Below are positions 30,974 through 40,338 of a DNA stretch of 64,000 nucleotides, piece by piece (the first letter of the stretch is position 1; the number at the start of each line of letters is the position of its first letter). The DNA is taken from assembly GCF_026262505.1 (NCBI RefSeq), contig NC_067206.1:12047507-12111506 (forward strand). The letters are read 5' to 3'. The notes under the pieces are model-generated. The model was not told the origin of the DNA. It did no database searches and saw nothing but the letters and a program-made list of their open reading frames with translations. The position numbers and the translations under genes are program-made. This DNA comes from Trichomonas vaginalis G3. Its lineage: Eukaryota; Parabasalia; Trichomonadida; Trichomonadidae.

Positions 30974-31401
30974 TTACTTCATTATTCTCACTCTTCTTCT
31001 TGGCATTCGTGGTGGAAGTTGTTTCTTGACATTTTCAATGAACTGTACATTCTCTTTTGTCTCAACTTCTTTCACTGGCGGTCAGGATTCTTTGACTCGG
31101 TTTGTTTTTCAATGAAATTCACGAACTTTGCAATAAGCTCTTGGTTCGTTATTGAAAGTACATCTGGCTTCTTTTCTTCTGGTTCTATTGACTTTTCAGT
31201 TTGAATAGAAGGCTTAACATGGGCTTCGCCCTCGGTGCCATGCACCTTAATGTTGTCGCTTTCTGCATTCGCTAATGGAACCTTTCTTTTTCTTACGTAT
31301 ATTGTACCATCTTTACTCTGACTTACGTAATAGAAAGGATGTTGTATTCCTCTTGCGTCATTTAATATAATAGACTCTCGCTCTGATTTTGACAAGCTCA
31401 T
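30974..31401 (-). pseudogene. Small Maverick A protein, counterpart of 50767-51200 (broken)
   Basis: The N-terminal part is ERESIILNDARG...PFYYVSQSKDG.IYVRKRK, similar in pattern to the N-terminus of the 194-aa gene of Maverick C. A charged linker and a basic C-terminus (RIPRRRVRI type) follow. A GC-rich mini-palindrome lies inside. Broken. Confidence 0.5.
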
Positions 31402-31446
31402 TTTACATCGGTTAAAGTTTTAATTTTGTTTTTTATCTGCAGTCAA

Positions 31447-31718
31447 ATGACTCAGACAAGCCCTACGGACAAGACCCAAGGGTCATAGATGTTGAAGCAT
31501 TGAAGAAAGAAATTCGTGAGCAAATTTTATCCGAACTGAAGGAACAAAAACAAGAACAAAAGCCAGAGAGACCAAAGAGAAAACTTAGTGAAAAACAACT
31601 TGCTGCATTAGCTGCTGGAAGACAGAAGAACCCACGTTTGCTGGCGAAGAAAGCTAGAGAAGAAGCAAAAGCAAAGGAAGAACAAAAAGCTAAAGAAGCT
31701 GAAGCAAAGAAAGAGTAA
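31447..31718 (+). pseudogene. Lys/Glu/Ala-rich small protein of Maverick A (broken copy of 50449-50721)
   Basis: Encodes a highly charged helical protein: ELKEQKQEQKPERPKRKLSEKQLAALAAGRQK followed by a KAREEAKAKEEQKAKEAEAKK helix. B's copy is whole at 90 residues. Function unknown; a basic/acidic helix of this kind could bind nucleic acid in the virion. Confidence 0.5.
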
Positions 31719-31742
31719 ATGTGTTATTTTTATCGGAACTAA

Positions 31743-31882
31743 ATGTATAGACAAATACCTTTATCTGTTGCGTTCAGTAGTGAAAACCCTGACGTCAAAA
31801 TAAAGGGGAACAGAGTAACGTTTAAGTTTCCAACAGACTGGATTGTGAACATAAATGAAGAGAAGTACATTGGCATAACAAA
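31743..31882 (+). pseudogene. Minor structural protein gene of Maverick A, interrupted by Maverick B
   Basis: The beginning of the same gene as 49567-50424 (MYRQIPLSVAFSS start, TDWIVNINEEKYIGIT). The sequence passes directly into the Maverick B terminus AGTTAGTA at 31883. Confidence 0.75.
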
Positions 31883-32062
31883 AGTTAGTATGGGTAAGTC
31901 GTGTACTGAGGCACTGCGCGCCTCCATACACCACTTAGCTGTTTTGACACTTTACAAAACCAGTAACGTATATTTTACAACACAAACACAAACACCAACT
32001 TAACCTTAAATATTTATAAAGCCGCCAACCACTTCACCTTACTACTGTAAAAATAAACGTTC

Positions 32063-32389
32063 TCACTTACAAAAGTATTGCAACTCTTCCCATTGCTGTG
32101 CTTCACACAATAGTTCATATTCTTCAGTATCGCTGCTGTCGCTCCAATCGTCAGAGTCAAAGTCACTGTCAAAATAAATGTTAGTAAGTTTTGACAAAGC
32201 TAATGAAACACGTTTACCGTTTGTATCGTATGCTTGTATAAACTTTCCATTCTTCATTCCTTCATAAACGCTCAAACTAACTTTACCCTTTCTCCCTCGT
32301 ATCTGATAGAATGTATTTTCACGAGGAACGAAGAACAAATTCTTGAACTCATGACCGTTGTAGTTTGTTATCTCAATAGTTTTCGTCAT
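32063..32389 (-). CDS. TIR-borne gene of Maverick B, left copy
   Basis: The product is 108 aa. It starts MTKTIEITNYNGHEFKNLFFV, is beta-rich in the middle (FYQIRGRKGKVSLSVYEGM) and acidic towards the end (DSDFDSDDWSDSSDTEEYE), finishing in EAQQWEELQYFCK. The right copy at 53743-54063 is near-identical except in the acidic part. A gene in each TIR means two copies per element, as seen in some linear DNA viruses. Promoter pattern TTTATTTTTATATAA before the ATG. No family recognised. Confidence 0.6.
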   Translation of the reverse strand: MTKTIEITNYNGHEFKNLFFVPRENTFYQIRGRKGKVSLSVYEGMKNGKFIQAYDTNGKRVSLALSKLTNIYFDSDFDSDDWSDSSDTEEYELLCEAQQWEELQYFCK

Positions 32390-32507
32390 TTATATAAAAA
32401 TAAACTTAAAAATAAAATAAAAATTTTCAGTAAAATAAAAATAAACTTAAAATAAATGATATCACCACCTCACACGTATGAAAACATAGCACAAAAATAA
32501 TGTTTAT

Positions 32508-32552
32508 GTTAGAATGTTAGATCTAACACGTTTTCTAACCTCTTTTCTAACC
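32508..32552. repeat. GTTAGA-type palindromic hairpin array, left TIR
   Basis: GTTAGA at 32508 and 32516, then TCTAAC at 32522, 32534 and 32546. Flanks on both sides match those of the GGTGAA-type arrays at 28536-28582 and 53637-53670, so only the hexamer differs, at all positions together. Confidence 0.75.
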
Positions 32553-32561
32553 ATGTTGAAT

Positions 32562-33089
32562 TCATTGCTTTATAACTCTCTTCCTTGGTTTCTTTTTAGT
32601 TGCTTTCTTCACGTCTGTCTCCAGCTTAACTGTCTTTCTTCTTCGTCCGTAATGATACCAGTTACTTCCACCAGTCAATGGGTCAAATGGTCTTTCGTAA
32701 GGGTTTCCATACATTCCATAGGGACCATACGGAAGAACTACTGGTGGAGAAGAAACATTTTCTTTAGTTCCATCGACTCTATTTAAATGCATTGTTTCAC
32801 CTTTCATCTGGTCATTAAAGTCTTTTGCATGTTTTGCAAACTCATCGTCCTTTCCTAAAGCATTTTCTGACTCAGTCGCAACCAAATTGGATGCTTTATT
32901 TATGAGCCCTATTTTATTTAATCTTAACTTCTTTGCAACCCAGCCTCCAATCTTTCCTTTATTTGCATCTAATGTCTTCGAAACTCTTCCTCCACTCATT
33001 TTATTTACTGCGTCATAAGCCCCAAGTGCTTTTGCTCCAAATGCTAATGCTTTTGTTCCCATTGCGCCTAAAGCTGCCCAAGCTACCAT
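32562..33089 (-). CDS. Amphipathic, basic Maverick B protein (pVI-like candidate)
   Basis: The product is 175 aa. The N-terminus is an Ala/Gly-rich hydrophobic helix (AWAALGAMGTKALAFGAKALGAYDAV), followed by a basic helical region, a glycine/proline/tyrosine-rich turn (YGPYGMYGNPYERPFDPLTGG) and a strongly basic tail (KKATKKKPRKRVIK). This layout resembles membrane-active internal capsid proteins such as adenovirus pVI; the homology is not shown. Its ATG follows directly after the stop of the next gene (TAAATG). Confidence 0.5.
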   Translation of the reverse strand: MVAWAALGAMGTKALAFGAKALGAYDAVNKMSGGRVSKTLDANKGKIGGWVAKKLRLNKIGLINKASNLVATESENALGKDDEFAKHAKDFNDQMKGETMHLNRVDGTKENVSSPPVVLPYGPYGMYGNPYERPFDPLTGGSNWYHYGRRRKTVKLETDVKKATKKKPRKRVIKQ

Positions 33090-33287
33090 TTACACCATAT
33101 TAAAATCATCTCTCTTCAATATTATCTCATAAAAGTTCTCTTTACTGGAGAAAGTCAATGAAACATAAACATTCTCATTCATAAACTTCTTTCTTATCTC
33201 ATCTATACGCTTCAAAATGTCTGAACAATTGCTAACATCTTCTACAACAGTTATTTCATCATGAATGACCTTTAAAAACAAGCTCAT
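33090..33287 (-). CDS. Small Maverick B protein, unknown
   Basis: The product is 65 aa with mixed helix/strand and no recognised family. It lies in a row of three minus-strand genes with no spacing: its start abuts the stop of 33288-34169 and its stop abuts the start of the 175-aa gene. The promoter-like GATTTTAATA motif of each downstream gene lies in the last codons of the upstream one. Confidence 0.55.
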   Translation of the reverse strand: MSLFLKVIHDEITVVEDVSNCSDILKRIDEIRKKFMNENVYVSLTFSSKENFYEIILKRDDFNMV

Positions 33288-34169
33288 TTAATATGCTATT
33301 AAAATCATCTCAATAATGAGTCCATCCTTTCCGTCTTTGGGTAGCACAACATCTTTCATTGAAGAAGGTTCAACAAGTCTTATATTAAACTTACTGACAA
33401 AGTTTGTTATACTATAATGCTTCGGCGGCGAATACATATAGTTTGAAAGACATAATATAGATTCTTCAGCAAATTCACTTATACTGGATTTTATAACAAT
33501 GTTCTCACGAGACCAAATACCACCAATTGACAATCTTGTAAGCAATCCTGCTGAACCTTCTACTGTAAACGTCGATGGTAACATTCCACGAAGGTCATCT
33601 ATTGACATCGTTGAGTCACTGAATTTAAATATTTTCTTAAAGCAATCGTCATTATCTAACCATGCAATAGCTTTGAAGTTTTCATTCGAATATACATCTG
33701 CTTCATTAAATGTAAAACCTGACTTCTTTGCAGAGACGACTTTAAAATCTATTGCATTTGTTTCAAAATTATACGCTATGGTAACTTCTGAAGGTAATGG
33801 GTGTCCTTCCGCAGTCAGTTGTTCTCTCACTACCGTTTGAAGCTTTGTGTTAAAAACTTTCATGTCATCTCCTGTGTCTAGGTTCACATACACAGCAATA
33901 GGAAAACTATCTTGCTTCTTTGTCTCATCATTATATCTCAAAACATTAAAGTTCTTCAATAATATTGTCCTTCCTGCTGGAATACTTCTAACTTGTCTTA
34001 TTTCAATAGCTTTCTCACCTCCTACATACTCTACCCAGTGTCTTGGATATTCATAAGTATACTGACTTTCTTGAATTTTGGTTGGTTTCATCATAACGTG
34101 TTCATAGTATATCTTTATACTCTTGTCAGTTAGACTCGGTGCTATGTTCTGAATATTTCTGACTTGCAT
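33288..34169 (-). CDS. Beta-rich minor structural protein of Maverick B (paralogue 1)
   Basis: The product is 293 aa. The frame opens earlier, but the Met of MQVRNIQNIAP is preceded by TTTATCTCCATTAAAA and is chosen. It is rich in beta strands. The C-terminus ends with LPKDGKDGLIIEMILIAY, a pattern (D/G turn, then hydrophobic I-E strand) shared with 49567-50424 and, more loosely, 62179-63027. These may be penton/minor capsid paralogues; this is inference from pattern, length and context. Divergent from the ATPase gene with only 16 bp between ATGs. Confidence 0.5.
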   Translation of the reverse strand: MQVRNIQNIAPSLTDKSIKIYYEHVMMKPTKIQESQYTYEYPRHWVEYVGGEKAIEIRQVRSIPAGRTILLKNFNVLRYNDETKKQDSFPIAVYVNLDTGDDMKVFNTKLQTVVREQLTAEGHPLPSEVTIAYNFETNAIDFKVVSAKKSGFTFNEADVYSNENFKAIAWLDNDDCFKKIFKFSDSTMSIDDLRGMLPSTFTVEGSAGLLTRLSIGGIWSRENIVIKSSISEFAEESILCLSNYMYSPPKHYSITNFVSKFNIRLVEPSSMKDVVLPKDGKDGLIIEMILIAY

Positions 34170-34185
34170 TTTTAATGGAGATAAA

Positions 34186-35073
34186 ATGAAGCATTTAATA
34201 CATGACGTAGATGAAGACATGAATGAAACTACAGACAAACTTAACTCTTCTCTTATTCTTCCTTTCAGTAAGGACTATGAGTTCTGTTCAAATGGTGTTT
34301 ATTTCTATTGTGGAAAGATGGGGTCAGGTAAGACATTTAACCTCATTCGTCATATACTCATAACAGAGCGTTTAGGTCAAGATTCATATTATGACCAAAT
34401 CATTATATCAGCAACTTCAGACTCTATGGACTCAACAGCGAAAACATTTATGTCAAAAGTTCAAGCCTCTGTCGTTAAAGTTCCAGATAGCGAACTCATT
34501 GAATTTCTTCAACGTTACATTCGACGTAAGAGGAAATATTATGCCATCGTTGAATTTATACAGTCAGGAATGCAAAAGACTTCAGAAGAGATGGAAAGAA
34601 TTATTGACAAACACCACTTACGTCAATACTCAGGAGTTTACGATATGAAACGACTTACAAACTACATTCTGTCAAAACTTTCAAAATACCCCTTCAAAAA
34701 GTATCCTTCAAACACTCTGCTCGTTTGCGACGACTTCGCCGGAAAAGGTTTAGTGTCAAAGCCTGACTCACCATTAGCTAACATCATTACTAAAGTCAGA
34801 CATTACCACTTAACTGTAGCAATACTTATGCAAACATGGAGGTTTTTAGCTTTAAACATAAAACGTCTCATAACTGACTTCGTTATCTTTCAAGGTTTCT
34901 CACGCTATGATATTGAACTCATTTGGAAACAGTCAGGTATAACATTACCTTTTGAAGAAATTTGGGAAGCATATAAGTCTCTCATCTCTCCTCGTTCATA
35001 CCTTGAGATTCATATCATGACTAATACCATTAAAGTCAAAAATATTCCATGGGAACGACCAACATTGTTTTAA
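34186..35073 (+). CDS. Genome-packaging ATPase of Maverick B (FtsK/HerA superfamily)
   Basis: The product is 295 aa. ATPases of this type pump genomic DNA into the preformed capsid. Walker A is GKMGSGKT (residues about 43-50), Walker B is TLLVCDDFAG (about 177-186), and a sensor-like Gln occurs in VAILMQTWRFL. The length matches Polinton ATPases. Looks whole. It overlaps the convergent neighbour by 4 bp. Confidence 0.85.
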   Translation: MKHLIHDVDEDMNETTDKLNSSLILPFSKDYEFCSNGVYFYCGKMGSGKTFNLIRHILITERLGQDSYYDQIIISATSDSMDSTAKTFMSKVQASVVKVPDSELIEFLQRYIRRKRKYYAIVEFIQSGMQKTSEEMERIIDKHHLRQYSGVYDMKRLTNYILSKLSKYPFKKYPSNTLLVCDDFAGKGLVSKPDSPLANIITKVRHYHLTVAILMQTWRFLALNIKRLITDFVIFQGFSRYDIELIWKQSGITLPFEEIWEAYKSLISPRSYLEIHIMTNTIKVKNIPWERPTLF

Positions 35074-35465
35074 AGTTTAACCTTCAATTGACTGATGGTA
35101 AACAAATTCCATGCATCTCTGTCGCCATTTCTGTTAATATTTTTGCTGTCATTCATATCATCCACTTCCCCATCCGTTAACTTTTGAGGATATGCGTTAG
35201 AATAGCTGTTCTTAAATGAAGGCTTTTCACCTTTTAGCGCATAAACTCTATAACTTTCTGCATACTTTATGTTTGAACCTCCTGAGCCATCATTGACATA
35301 AATTTTTATAGGCTTCCACCCTTTGTTCATGTTCCTGCTTCTTCCCTTAGCTCTTTTGTTCAGTAGTTCTACATCTTTATACACAGCACCTGTCTCAGTG
35401 AATTCAACAATATTTTCATTCGTTAGCTTTACATTCAAACCCTTGTCGAGTATATTGTTCATTTC
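35070..35465 (-). CDS. Maverick B protein of unknown function
   Basis: 131 aa if started at MNNILDKGLNVKL. The frame is open further upstream, but that part overlaps the divergent neighbour's promoter. A basic segment (NKRAKGRSRNMNKGWKPIKIYV) is followed by a Gly/Asn-rich polar part. No family recognised. Confidence 0.5.
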   Translation of the reverse strand, partial: EMNNILDKGLNVKLTNENIVEFTETGAVYKDVELLNKRAKGRSRNMNKGWKPIKIYVNDGSGGSNIKYAESYRVYALKGEKPSFKNSYSNAYPQKLTDGEVDDMNDSKNINRNGDRDAWNLFTISQLKVKL

Positions 35466-35496
35466 ATACATATAAAAGGTTTTTATTCTATATGAA

Positions 35497-36147
35497 ATGA
35501 GAAGCAAATCCATCTTAGCTGGTGCCGTTAATGTTCCAATTGAACCAACATCAAATGTTGACTCACGAACGACAAACAATATTGTCATAAAGAACTATAG
35601 TTCGGAGTGTTTGAAAGAAAAAGAACCAGAACTTAAGTCGGGAGGGCTCAAAGAGCCCATCTTGGCGCATGGCGCCGTGAATTTAAACTCAGCTTCAAAC
35701 GCTAACGCTACATCAGATGTTAAGTTAGAGTATCCACCACTGGACCAAATTCTTTCAAGAGAAGCCAACGACAACCCTTACACAAATGTTCAAACAAATC
35801 CTTCAGATAACGTAGACCATTACCTTCTTCAGTTATATCAAACTATCTTACTCAAAGACGATAAGAAGCTTTTGACAAATCTTATAAGCAAGAACCAAAT
35901 AATTCTAACAAAGGAGGACCTTGAAAATGTTATATCACGAATAACAGGGAAACAATGTGTCATTGACTATCTCGACCCTGAAATCGAATGCTGTGGTCAA
36001 ACGCCACCATTCATGAAAATAGGTAACATCCGCATCATTGAAATACCAGGTACTCCAGGAGTTGAGTTTAAGTATAAATATTCGAACGAGTATACAAAAC
36101 TTTCAACAGAATATAAATTATGTTTGAAATATGTTTTAGTAAATTAA
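35497..36147 (+). CDS. Maverick B protein of unknown function with in-frame GC-rich palindrome
   Basis: The product is 216 aa. The first half is polar and low-complexity; the second half is globular (LLQLYQTILLKDDKKLLTN, ENVISRITGKQCVIDYL, ECCGQTPPFMKIGNIRIIEIPG). A GC-rich insert at about 35638-35685 encodes SGGLKEPILAHGAV in frame; a sister of this insert lies just after the stop (about 36158-36200). Promoter pattern TTTTTATTCTATATGAA before the ATG. Function unknown. Confidence 0.5.
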   Translation: MRSKSILAGAVNVPIEPTSNVDSRTTNNIVIKNYSSECLKEKEPELKSGGLKEPILAHGAVNLNSASNANATSDVKLEYPPLDQILSREANDNPYTNVQTNPSDNVDHYLLQLYQTILLKDDKKLLTNLISKNQIILTKEDLENVISRITGKQCVIDYLDPEIECCGQTPPFMKIGNIRIIEIPGTPGVEFKYKYSNEYTKLSTEYKLCLKYVLVN

Positions 36148-36207
36148 AGCAGTCAGGAGGGCTCTTTGAGCCCATCTTGGCGCTTTGCGCCGTTAGTCAA
36201 AAAAATT

Positions 36208-36480
36208 TCAAGTTAGCAATTTGTAATATCTATCCAAAACTTCTTCAACAGTATCGAACTCATCTTCATAATGCAAACCTAATCTTATTGACTTGGTGCA
36301 GTTCTCACTAACACAATATAGCGCTTTGCGCTCGGCGCCTTTGACGCCTTTTTCTGTTCTCTTGACTGACATAACTAACTCATTTGTTTCATCAAACAGC
36401 AACAACCAAAGTTCATGACCTAATACATAACATTCATACTTTATATTTTTAGCTCTGAGTTCTCTTGTAAGCTGTTGCAT
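36208..36480 (-). CDS. Small Maverick B protein with in-frame GC-rich insert
   Basis: The product is 90 aa: LWLLLFDETNELVMSVKR strands, then the insert-encoded KGVKGAERKA (about 36322-36352), then an acidic helix EDEFDTVEEVLDRYYKLL. No family recognised. Confidence 0.45.
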   Translation of the reverse strand: MQQLTRELRAKNIKYECYVLGHELWLLLFDETNELVMSVKRTEKGVKGAERKALYCVSENCTKSIRLGLHYEDEFDTVEEVLDRYYKLLT

Positions 36481-37216
36481 TTAATATTTTCTAAAAAGTC
36501 TACTTCAACAGTCATTCGCACTGGTGCCTTCAGTTCTACAGGCTCTCCTTGAAAGTCAACTAGTCTGAATTGCATGTCTTTCAAATTATGAGGACTAATG
36601 CGAACCCATTTACCTAAATGAGTTGCTATGACAGGAACGTTTGGAATGAACATTGAATTTACTTCATAACAGAAAGACTTATATTCTACTGAACCTTTAC
36701 TATTAACTCCTGAAATACCTGTGACATTAGCTATTTTTGACTCAATGTATAAACAATTGCCATAACATACGTATGGAACAGATTTCATCTCAATCGTTTT
36801 GTCAAACTTTTCAAAGGAAATGTCATATGGTATGCTCCCAGAAGCAATTGAACTCTATGACTCATTCGTGTTATCTTAAACTCCTTCGCATAACTGAACT
36901 TCAAAACTCCTGCAATAAGTTTAACATTCATTAAGTTTTCTTCGTTCTCCTTGTTTATTGTAGTATTTATGAGCGCATTTAACACTCCAGCTAATGTTTC
37001 CATCTTATATTCTACATTATTGTGAAATCTTATTTCATGCTTCTTTCCATCTATTTCAAACTCCATGAAATCTGTTTCATCTGTTATGACAAAAGTTGCG
37101 ATAGTATTGAAGTCAACAACTCTGAAAGCAAGCGCTTCATTCTGAAGACCTAAGTTTGTTTGTAGCTTTACTGTTCCGTATTCGTTTGGGTCAGTACTTT
37201 GCAAATAGAACAACAT
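36441..37216 (-). pseudogene. Minor capsid (penton-like) gene of Maverick B (broken)
   Basis: Beta-rich protein. The C-terminal third has the layout seen in Polinton minor capsid proteins: WVRISPHNLKDMQFRLVDFQ, a G-P/E turn, then LKAPVRMTVEVDF. Its start region is divergent from the tail-fibre gene with a shared 18-bp promoter spacer. About one break. Confidence 0.5.
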
Positions 37217-37233
37217 TTTATTCTCATTAAAAT

Positions 37234-40200
37234 ATGACTATTGCTGCATATGCGTATGAAACAAATGAAGCAAGAAGAGCACATGAACTAGTAAACGAAA
37301 ACTCAACTTTAACCATTGAAGGCAATGATTTAGTCATTGACGATGGAAAAACTAAAAAAGTCATTGATTTCGATACTTTTAACACTTATGACCCATTCAT
37401 TACAATAAGTAAAGTTCCTATCATAAATGATGGAACGGTGCAATATATAAATTCTACAGTAGATGCCTCATTAGTGAAAGTACTGAATGTTCTCATTGAA
37501 TTGTTAAAGAGCTTTCGATTTGACGACAACATTAAATGCCTAAAGAATTTAGTCATGAATGAGAAACAAATATTAGGAGTTGCTGGTAGCAGTAATGATG
37601 TACACCTTATGACATTAGAATATTATAACGAACATAAAGATGAACTGAAAGGAGAGAAGGGTGACACCGGACCACAAGGAATACAAGGACCTCAAGGAAT
37701 ACAAGGACCTAAGGAATACAAGGACCTCAAGGCGAAAACGGTTTGGATGGAAAGGATGGAAAGGATGGAAAAACTGCTAAATCATGGATATGGGACCTTA
37801 TAAATACTGGTTTAACAGCTGCTTCATATGGAGTTCTTCAATACCAAATCGGAAAGATATGGGCAGTACTTGGTGAAGAAGCTTTAGATGATGTTAAAAA
37901 TGCTTTGAACTTCATTTCAAATGGTTCGGATACTATTAAAACTTTATCTGGTTGGATGCAAGAAACAAGGAGTCAAATAGATACTGTAAGACGTATAGCA
38001 AACAATGCACGTACGGGATTGGATACTTTACGAAAAGCACAAAATACACTAAAGGAAGCAAATGATATTCTTGGCTCAGTATCAGACATGCATGAAGATT
38101 GGCTTAAAGGTATTGACAAATCTTTAAAAAATCACAGTCAGTCTATTGCTGACTACAAGAAAAGTATAGATTTTTTACATAGTGCTATGGACGTACATGA
38201 TGGAAGCATAAGGAACTTACTTAATGCTAACAATAACTTACCAGGAACTATTAAAGCATTTATAAAGTCCTTTGTAAAACCCGGTGCTCTAACATTTAGG
38301 TCTTTGAGAGCAAGAGCATTGAAGTCAAGAGATGCAGAAACTCCAACAGAAACTCCAGAAGGAACTGAAACAACAGAAACTCCAGAAGAACCACCAAAAC
38401 CAACAGCTAATGAAATATTGTTCGAATATTTTCCAAGGTACTCTGTTCTCATTGCATACATTCAAGAAATACTTAAGAAAGCAGACTTGACTTTAGGAGA
38501 TGATGAAAGTTCTGTATATCTTTCGTTCCAATTCCAAATAGCAGAACTTTTGAGACAGATATGCTTAATGTATGACAACATCTCTGATTTCACAAGATAT
38601 GACGACGACCATGACCCCGAACACGGTGAAGAAGAAGTTTTACAAACATCCATTAAGACAGGAAAGGTTTTAACTCAAAGTCTCATTATTGACACCAAAG
38701 ATGGCGAAGTGGACGTTCTTCAAGAGCTGAAGAAAAATACTTCTTCGGGAGGTGGTGGTAGGCATGAACTTGAAATAAATGAGATAGAAGAGAAATTAGC
38801 CGAAAAAGCAGATAAAGAACATAAACACAATATCTCCGATATAAATGAACTTCAAGCTACATTAAATAGTAAAGCGGACAAAAATGAACTTGACGCAACG
38901 AACAAAGTTTTGAAATCTCATAAACACAATATCTCCGATATAAATGAACTTCAAACTTCTTTAGACAATAAAGCAGACAAAAACCATGTTCATTATATAA
39001 GTTCTGATGAACAGATTATAACGGACTATCATGGATATTTAACACAGGGTGAAAAAGTGAATACGAAAAATGTTAATGAAAGAAGATATAAATTCATTCG
39101 TGCTAAAGGTTATGACATACACTGTACTGTACAGTATGACACAGGTATAGCACCACAATCATTTGGTTATAACGCTGAAATTTATGCTTCATACTTCTTT
39201 GTTAACGGTGTATTAGTTGAACCAAGATTTACTTTGAGAGTTAAGTCAAAAATAACTTTTGAAGATGCTATTAAAAGTAAAGCTGACAAAACAGAACTTG
39301 ACGCAACGAACAAAGTTTTGAAATCTCATAAACACAATATCTCCGATATAAATGAACTTCAAACTTCTTTAGACAGTAAAGCCGACAAAAATCATACACA
39401 TAAATCCTTCACTACTGTTAGAGCAGACGACATAATATTGAACTATGATTTGGGTTCAAGTGCACCTTTAGAGAATCCGAGTACAAGCGTAAAAGATACT
39501 CTTAACAGTTTAGATAACAGTTGCAGGAACATTGAAAGTCATGCCAGAAACTTTGAAGCATATGAACTACCAGCAATGTTAGATAAGAAAGCCGACAAAA
39601 CTTATGTGGATACAGAACTAACAAAGAAATTTTCGAAACCAGATACAATGACATTTACAACAGAAATTATAAATGGTGAACCAGCAACTCCATTTGAATT
39701 TGTTAGAGGTCTTCAACCAGATACTTTTGAATTTTTCTTGGATAATTCTATTGAACTAACATTACATTATAAAAGTGGAACAAATGCAACATTTCATCCG
39801 GGAGATACATTCCAAATGGTATTTAATGACATAAGTTCTTTAGAATATGTTTATAGAGTTATGAGCATATATGATTTAATATATCCTATAGGAGCTGTTT
39901 ATACGTCTATGAATCCAATAAATCCAAACACTTTATTTGGTGGTAGATGGTATGAAATAGTTGACAGTTTTCCATTCTACACTAATACGCAGTCAATGAA
40001 GATGGGAGGTTCAAAGAAAATAGGTATTGAAAACCTTCCTTCACATATGCATAGGTTCAGTGGAAGAACATCTGTGGAAGGAAACCATTCACATTCAATA
40101 ACAAAAAGAGGTTATATAAATTCTTGCAGCGGGTTCGAATAGACAGGGAATGAATAGATATGATATCTCAGATGACCCAAAGATGTTAGCACAGGTATTT

Positions 40201-40317
40201 TCTGTGGAACTGCAGGAAATCATACACATGTTGTAGCTGGTATTACAGACCCAGCAGGTAATGGAAAAGATTATATGCCTCCTTATATAACAATGCACGC
40301 TTGGATACGAGTTGGTT
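37234..40317 (+). pseudogene. Phage-type tail-fibre/collar protein gene of Maverick B (broken, few breaks)
   Basis: Order of parts: a globular N-terminus, a collagen-like Gly-X-Y stretch (GEKGDTGPQGIQGPQG), helical coiled-coil regions, then repeats of the type HKHNISDINELQTSLDxKADK with H-x-H pairs, and a C-terminal collar-like domain (DLIYPIGAVYTSMNP..., FGGRWYEI, GSKKIGIENLPSHMHR). This is the build of phage tail fibres such as T4 gp37/gp12, whose HxH pairs bind iron. The likely role is receptor binding. About two breaks. The Maverick C counterpart at 60772-62160 looks whole. Confidence 0.7.
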
Positions 40318-40338
40318 AAAATCTTTAACTTTACATAA

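Larger units (their letters stand above)
27731..31882. mobile_element. Maverick A, left part
   Basis: Begins with the terminus AGTTAGTA...CTAAGTCG.GTACTG.GGCACTGCGC also found at both ends of Maverick B. Its genes are in the order of B's right end, inverted: TIR gene, 81-aa gene, Pro-rich gene, capsid gene, small genes, then a minor structural gene cut by the B terminus at 31883. The capsid protein differs from B's in about 13 of 524 residues, so A and B are recent relatives. It looks partly whole, with a few broken small genes. Confidence 0.85.
31883..32584. repeat. Left terminal inverted repeat of Maverick B
   Basis: About 702 bp, inverted relative to 53573-54241. It runs from the terminus through the 108-aa gene and the hairpin array into the 3' end of the 175-aa gene. 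The inner boundary falls inside both neighbouring genes' last codons, read in different frames on the two sides. Confidence 0.85.
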
